The notes beneath the pieces were generated by a model. It was given only the letters and a program-made list of their open reading frames with translations, was not told the DNA's origin and searched no databases. DNA of 64,000 nt. Origin: CAVQMB01 sp963713445. GTDB taxonomy: Bacteria; Pseudomonadota; Gammaproteobacteria; Competibacterales; Competibacteraceae. The DNA lies in NCBI GenBank assembly GCA_963713445.1, contig CAVQMB010000026.1:1-64000 (forward strand). Reading direction: 5' to 3'. Both the position numbers and the translations under genes were made by a program. Shown piece by piece: positions 59,673-64,000 of the stretch. How positions within the stretch are numbered: position 1 is the first letter of the stretch; each line of letters starts with the position of its first letter.

Positions 59673-62600
59673 GTGCGCACACTGCGACGTCTGCTGAAAC
59701 GGCTGCTATTGCTGCTGCTATTCCTGCTACTATTGCTGCTTATGGTGGCGGTACTGGCGCTGTTCACCCAACCCGGCCTGCGCGCCACCCTGGATCTGGC
59801 CGGTCAGCTAGTACCCGGTTTCGGCTATGAGCATCTGCAGGGCAGCTTGTGGCGCAGCCTGACCCTAACCGGCCTGCACTACCGCGACGGTGACCTGAGA
59901 CTGCAGGTCAAACAACTGCGACTGGACTGGAAACCGGACGATCTGCTGGCGCGGCGGTTGCATATCCAGCGCCTGGAACTCGACGGCACCCGCCTCAGAC
60001 TTCCCGCCAGCAAAGCGGCGGCGCAAACCACCGGACCGCTCAGCCTGCCCAATGTCAGCCTGCCGTTCGACGTCAGTATCGATGCCCTGAAAATCCGGGA
60101 CCTGCAGGTCCAGCGAATCGGCAGCGCCAAACCGACGGTGTTACAAGAGCTGGCGCTGCGCGCGCGCACCGATCAAGGCCGGCTGCAACTGGAGTCGCTC
60201 GATATCAACGCCGACCAGGCCCAACTGGCTGTGCATGGCGAACTGACACCGCGCGGCACCTATCCTGTCAGACTGCAGTTTGACTGGCAGTGGCACGGTC
60301 TGAAGTATGGCCCGCTCAAGGGCAGTGGCGACATCACCGGCACCCTCGGTAAGATGCTCGTTGTCGATCAGCAACTAACCGGCTTGGTCACCGCCAAACT
60401 GGGCGCCAGGATCCGGCAACCGCTGACCACGCCATCCTGGCAAGCAACGCTACAACTGCACAGCGACAACCTGGGGTTGTTCAACCCCCGGCTCAAAGGC
60501 AGCCCACTCAACGCCGAGCTACACAGCCAGGGCAGCCTGCAGAATTTCAACCTTACAGCGCAGCTGAACAGCGTCGTACCCGATTTCGGGCCGCTGAAGG
60601 CGACGCTCGATGCCACCGGCAACACCCAGCAGCTGCACATAAGGAAGCTCGATCTGAGCGCCGCTCAGCGCCCCCTGCAACTCACCGCCCAGGCCGATAT
60701 CGATCTCCACCAGCAAACACTGGCCGCACACGGCCAGTGGCGGCAACTGGCCTGGCCACTGAGCGGACCGGCCCGCTACGCCAGCCCGCAGGGCCAGTTC
60801 AGGCTGAGCGGCACGCTCAAGGACTACCAATTGACCCTTGACGCCAAGCTGGACGGCTCGCAGCTAGGCGCCCTGGCAGTCAGTTTACGCGCCAACGGCA
60901 GCCGCCAGATGTTGCACCTGACCCGGCTGCAACTGAACGAGCCGGGTCAAAAACTGGACCTTTCCGCCACCGGTCAGGTCGGCCTTAAGGACCGCCGGTT
61001 CCAGATCGACGCCCACTGGCAGGCGCTGCGCTGGCCGCTCACCGGTACCGCCCGGGTCACCAGTCCGCAGGGCCAACTGACTGCCAGCGGCAGCCCGGCT
61101 GACTATCAGGCCGACCTGCAGACCCGGCTGGGCGGGCCGCTGCTCGGTACGCTCGCGGCACGCGCCAGAGTTCAGGGCAACCTCAAGCAGGTCAAGCTCA
61201 CCCGGTTCGAGATCAACGAACCGGCCGGCAAGCAGCCACTAAAGCTGCAGGCCCACGGTGAAGTCAGCCTTGGTACCCTTGACTTCCAGGCCCGGGGCGA
61301 CTGGCAGCAGCTACGCTGGCCACTGCAGGGCACCCCGCAGTATCAAAGTCCCAGCGGTTCATTTGATACCAGTGGCAACCTGCAGGATTACAAGTTTCTG
61401 CTGCAGGCAAGCGCCGCCGGCCAAAATGTACCGGACGGCAAGTGGCGGGTGGAGGGAACGGGCTCCAGCAATGCACTCAAGCATCTCCAGTTACGTGGCG
61501 ACACGCTGAACGGCACCCTCACTGGCGAGCTGCAGGCCCGCTGGAAACCGGCGCTCAGCTGGCAAGCCAGGGCGCAGGCCAAAGCGCTCGATCCTGGTGT
61601 CAAATGGCCGCAGTTCAAGGGCCATCTCGGCTTCACCCTGACCAGTACCGGCAGCCGAAACAACGGCGTGCTGACAGGTAACACACGCTTGACCGACCTG
61701 ACCGGTGAGCTGGCCGGGAAACCGGTAGCCGGCAGCGCCGACATCCAGCTGACCGGCAGCAGGATTACCATCGCCCCGCTCAAGCTAGAGGCGGCCGGCG
61801 CCGATCTGCAGGCCAAGGGCGGACTGGGTCAACAGCTCGATCTGACCTGGCAACTCACTATTCCCGATCTCCATTCCCTGCTGCCGACTGGACGCGGCAG
61901 CATCCACGCCAGCGGGCAGCTTGCGGGTACCCGCAAGCTGCCCCGTGCCAACCTCGAGCTGGCATTGAATCAGGTGCGCCTGGGAAACAATCGTATCGAC
62001 AGGCTGCAAGGCCGGGTCAAGCTCGACCTGAGCGGCACCAGCAAATCACAGATTGATATTCAAGGGCGGGGACTGGCCGTCGCCGGTCAGCAATGGCGGC
62101 AGCTACGCATCACCGGCGCCGGCACACCCGCCGACAACGGTTTGCAGGCACAGCTCGACGGCCAGCGTGGCCGCTTCGACCTGGCGCTGCAGGGCGGCGT
62201 CAAGGGCGCCGTCTGGCACGGTCGCCTGACCCGATTGAGCGTGCGCCAGTCGGTTGCCGGCAACTGGCGCCTGAGTCAGCCCGCAGCGCTGCAGCTCAGC
62301 ACCAGCACAGCTAAGCTCGATCAGGCCTGTATCGCCAGCGCGCCCAGCCGGGTGTGCCTCGATGGCAGCTGGCAGAAATCGGGGCCGGCGCAAGGCAAGG
62401 TAGTACTGGAACGCTTGAATCTGGCCCGGTTCCAGAGCCTGCTGCCTGCCGGCACTCAGCTAAGCAACAGTTTGTCGGGCCAGATCAGTGGCCGCTACAG
62501 CGCGGCTGGCAAACCTGACGGCAAGGTCACCCTCAAGCTCAGTGGCGGGACATTACGGGTCGTCGAGCAGGGCCGCCCGCTCACGCTGAATCTGGGCCAG

Positions 62601-63983
62601 AGCACTCTTGATGGCACCCTGGATGCTGCTCGCGCCCGGGCCGAACTGCACCTGGATCTGGGCCAGCTCGGCAAGGTCGGCAGCGTGATCAGCGTAACTG
62701 ACCCGCTCAGCCAGGGCCGCCTCGACGGTCGCCTGCAGGCCGCACTCCAGCACTTCGATATCGTGTCCAAGCTGGCACCCCAGCTGCAGGACCTGAAAGG
62801 CAGGGTCAACGCCGACCTGAAGCTGAGTGGTACCTACAAAGCCCCGGTGGCACGCGGCCAGGTCAAGCTCACCGGCGGGGCTGTCACGGTGCCCCAGGCC
62901 GGCGTCAAAATCCAGGATATCCAGCTCGAGGCCAGCGGCAGCGGCAGTGATCAGCTCCAGTTCACCGGGTCGGCGCAATCCGGCCAGGGTACGCTCAAGT
63001 TGAGCGGCCGCTACCGGCTGGGTGAACAGCAACTCAAGCTGACCATAACGGGCGACAAGTTTGAAACCCTAAACACCTTTTCCAAGGTTATTATCAGCCC
63101 CGACCTGCAACTGGCGATCAGCCCGAAGGCGATCCAGGTCAGCGGCGAGGTCAAGGTGCCGACTGCCAACATCGCACCACCGCCCAGCCTGGCCAGTCGG
63201 GTGAGTCCATCGTCGGATGTGGTGATCGTGCGCCAGGCCAACGGCAAACCTCCGCCGAAGCCGCTGACCCGTCAGTTGAATGCCCATCTGCGGGTAATAC
63301 TGGGCGATCAGGTCTGGGTCACAGCCGGCGGATTCCGCGGCCAGCTCAAGGGCAGTCTGGTCATTGACCAGACGCCTCAGCTGGCACCGCGCGCCTCCGG
63401 CTCGGTTGAAGTGGTGGCCGGCAACTACAAGGTGTACGGCCAGACGCTTGACATCGAACGCGGCCGCCTGCTGTTCAGTGGCGGCCCGGTCGACAATCCG
63501 GGCCTCGATCTGTTGGTGTCGCGCAATTTCGACAGCGGCGCCACGACGGTCGGCGCCCAGATCACCGGCAGTCTGCGCCAACCCAAGCTGCGGCTGTTCT
63601 CGACGCCGGCTATGGCCAACAGCAGCATTCTGTCCTATCTGGTGTTCGGTCATGGCCCGGGTGACAACAGTAGCAATCAGAATGCCTTGTTGCTGCAGGC
63701 AGCAGCGGCGCTCGGCGCCAGTGGGGGCAACTTCCTGACCAAAGGCGTGGCCAAGGACCTGGGGCTTGATGTGCAGTTCACCGGGGGCAGCACGCCACAG
63801 GATTCAGCCGTCGCCATTGGCCGCTATCTGGCCCCCGGGCTGTATGTCAGCTACGGCATCGGACTGTTCGATGCCGTCAACAAATTCACCCTACGCTACA
63901 AACTGGGCAAGCACTTGAGCGTGGAGTCATCCAGTACCGGCAGTTCGAACAGCGTCGACCTGCTGTACACTATTCAGCATTAG
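59673..63983 (+). CDS. tamB: translocation and assembly module protein TamB
   Basis: An inner-membrane-anchored, periplasm-spanning AsmA-like protein of 1436 residues that partners TamA and is implicated in phospholipid transport. The GTG at 59673 starts a basic, leucine-rich anchor (RLLKRLLLLLLFLLLLLLMV). The body is a long beta-taco. The C-terminal DUF490/TamB domain includes VIVRQANGKPPPKPLTRQLN, NYKVYGQTLDIERGRLLFSG, and ends GRYLAPGLYVSYGIGLFDAV, then LRYKLGKHLSVESSSTGSSN. The 4.3 kb frame is free of indels. Three tandem near-identical repeats of 93-95 residues lie at about 60730-61400. Confidence 0.94.
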   Translation: MRTLRRLLKRLLLLLLFLLLLLLMVAVLALFTQPGLRATLDLAGQLVPGFGYEHLQGSLWRSLTLTGLHYRDGDLRLQVKQLRLDWKPDDLLARRLHIQRLELDGTRLRLPASKAAAQTTGPLSLPNVSLPFDVSIDALKIRDLQVQRIGSAKPTVLQELALRARTDQGRLQLESLDINADQAQLAVHGELTPRGTYPVRLQFDWQWHGLKYGPLKGSGDITGTLGKMLVVDQQLTGLVTAKLGARIRQPLTTPSWQATLQLHSDNLGLFNPRLKGSPLNAELHSQGSLQNFNLTAQLNSVVPDFGPLKATLDATGNTQQLHIRKLDLSAAQRPLQLTAQADIDLHQQTLAAHGQWRQLAWPLSGPARYASPQGQFRLSGTLKDYQLTLDAKLDGSQLGALAVSLRANGSRQMLHLTRLQLNEPGQKLDLSATGQVGLKDRRFQIDAHWQALRWPLTGTARVTSPQGQLTASGSPADYQADLQTRLGGPLLGTLAARARVQGNLKQVKLTRFEINEPAGKQPLKLQAHGEVSLGTLDFQARGDWQQLRWPLQGTPQYQSPSGSFDTSGNLQDYKFLLQASAAGQNVPDGKWRVEGTGSSNALKHLQLRGDTLNGTLTGELQARWKPALSWQARAQAKALDPGVKWPQFKGHLGFTLTSTGSRNNGVLTGNTRLTDLTGELAGKPVAGSADIQLTGSRITIAPLKLEAAGADLQAKGGLGQQLDLTWQLTIPDLHSLLPTGRGSIHASGQLAGTRKLPRANLELALNQVRLGNNRIDRLQGRVKLDLSGTSKSQIDIQGRGLAVAGQQWRQLRITGAGTPADNGLQAQLDGQRGRFDLALQGGVKGAVWHGRLTRLSVRQSVAGNWRLSQPAALQLSTSTAKLDQACIASAPSRVCLDGSWQKSGPAQGKVVLERLNLARFQSLLPAGTQLSNSLSGQISGRYSAAGKPDGKVTLKLSGGTLRVVEQGRPLTLNLGQSTLDGTLDAARARAELHLDLGQLGKVGSVISVTDPLSQGRLDGRLQAALQHFDIVSKLAPQLQDLKGRVNADLKLSGTYKAPVARGQVKLTGGAVTVPQAGVKIQDIQLEASGSGSDQLQFTGSAQSGQGTLKLSGRYRLGEQQLKLTITGDKFETLNTFSKVIISPDLQLAISPKAIQVSGEVKVPTANIAPPPSLASRVSPSSDVVIVRQANGKPPPKPLTRQLNAHLRVILGDQVWVTAGGFRGQLKGSLVIDQTPQLAPRASGSVEVVAGNYKVYGQTLDIERGRLLFSGGPVDNPGLDLLVSRNFDSGATTVGAQITGSLRQPKLRLFSTPAMANSSILSYLVFGHGPGDNSSNQNALLLQAAAALGASGGNFLTKGVAKDLGLDVQFTGGSTPQDSAVAIGRYLAPGLYVSYGIGLFDAVNKFTLRYKLGKHLSVESSSTGSSNSVDLLYTIQH
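60730..61400 (+). repeat. tandem 93-95 residue repeats within tamB
   Basis: Three copies of a W-x-x-L-x-W-P-L unit begin at tryptophan codons 60738, 61017 and 61302 (spacing 93 and 95 codons). Each copy continues with S-P-x-G-x-F/L and a D-Y-x-x-x-L segment, and the two full inter-copy units then read T-R-x-x-x-N-E-P. The repeats add rungs to the beta-taco. Confidence 0.7.
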
Positions 63984-64000
63984 GCCAAACCAAAAAACCC

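Noticed and set aside
1..64000. CRISPR array
   Set aside because: No regularly spaced 25-40 base repeats were seen; the only notable tandem repeat is the coding repeat in tamB.

Overview
The window comes from a Gram-negative, GC-rich gammaproteobacterium. Evidence for this is the order thrS-infC-rpmI-rplT-pheS-pheT-ihfA, KDO transferase (lipid A core), PBP1b-type MrcB, TamA/TamB, YoaA, TsaB and a RibB with a degenerate second domain. Genus cannot be read from the sequence. Neighbours such as polyphosphate kinase, a CHAD protein, CobS/CobT and an Fe-S oxidoreductase/DUF3501 pair fit an environmental aerobic or sulfur/iron-associated lineage, but that is inference.

Layout. 1-8,000 is an accessory, partly decayed region on the minus strand. 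It holds a truncated DUF5343 gene, an unrecognised reading frame broken by two in-frame stops, and a type I restriction-modification locus with intact hsdR and hsdM but a shattered hsdS. 8,180-20,000 carries an MFS permease, a CHAD protein, an orphan TAXI-like periplasmic protein, two lytic transglycosylases, polyphosphate kinase, an S9 peptidase and serine acetyltransferase. 20,179-23,039 is a CobS/CobT AAA+/VWA pair. 23,040-31,474 is a translation cluster: tRNA-Val, thrS, a second TAXI-like paralogue, infC with an AUC start, rpmI, rplT, pheS, pheT, ihfA and tRNA-Pro. 31,475-33,000 is a small decayed island next to tRNA-Pro with an integron-integrase-like remnant, followed by an RMF-like gene. 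33,061-39,239 is a minus-strand metabolic block (GST, class II aldolase, 2-hydroxyacid dehydrogenase, KDO transferase, aldo/keto reductase, FAD oxidoreductase). 39,298-41,321 is a palindrome-headed Fe-S protein/DUF3501 pair. 41,342-50,665 is housekeeping metabolism (DUF1614, NUDIX coupled to RibB, DUF488, 5-FCL, TauE/SafE, sirtuin, metallo-hydrolase, CFA synthase, AEC carrier, hemerythrin-like). 50,701-57,796 contains envelope lipoproteins and the mrcB-TPR-yoaA-tsaB-DUF3301 operon. 57,850-63,983 is tamA-tamB, complete.

Genes that appear to act together: tamA/tamB in outer-membrane protein assembly; mrcB with its TPR lipoprotein in peptidoglycan synthesis; thrS to ihfA in translation; ppk and the CHAD protein possibly in polyphosphate biology; ribB(X) with a translationally coupled NUDIX hydrolase; the Fe-S oxidoreductase with DUF3501 under a likely Fur/PerR-type operator.

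Data-quality note. Several genes carry single-base indels (pheT, cobS, slt, the aldolase, the TPR lipoprotein, the DUF1499 gene), while very long genes (tamB, mrcB, hsdR, ppk) carry none. pheT is normally essential, so at least some of these are probably sequence errors. hsdS and the two-stop pseudogene are damaged too heavily for that explanation alone.
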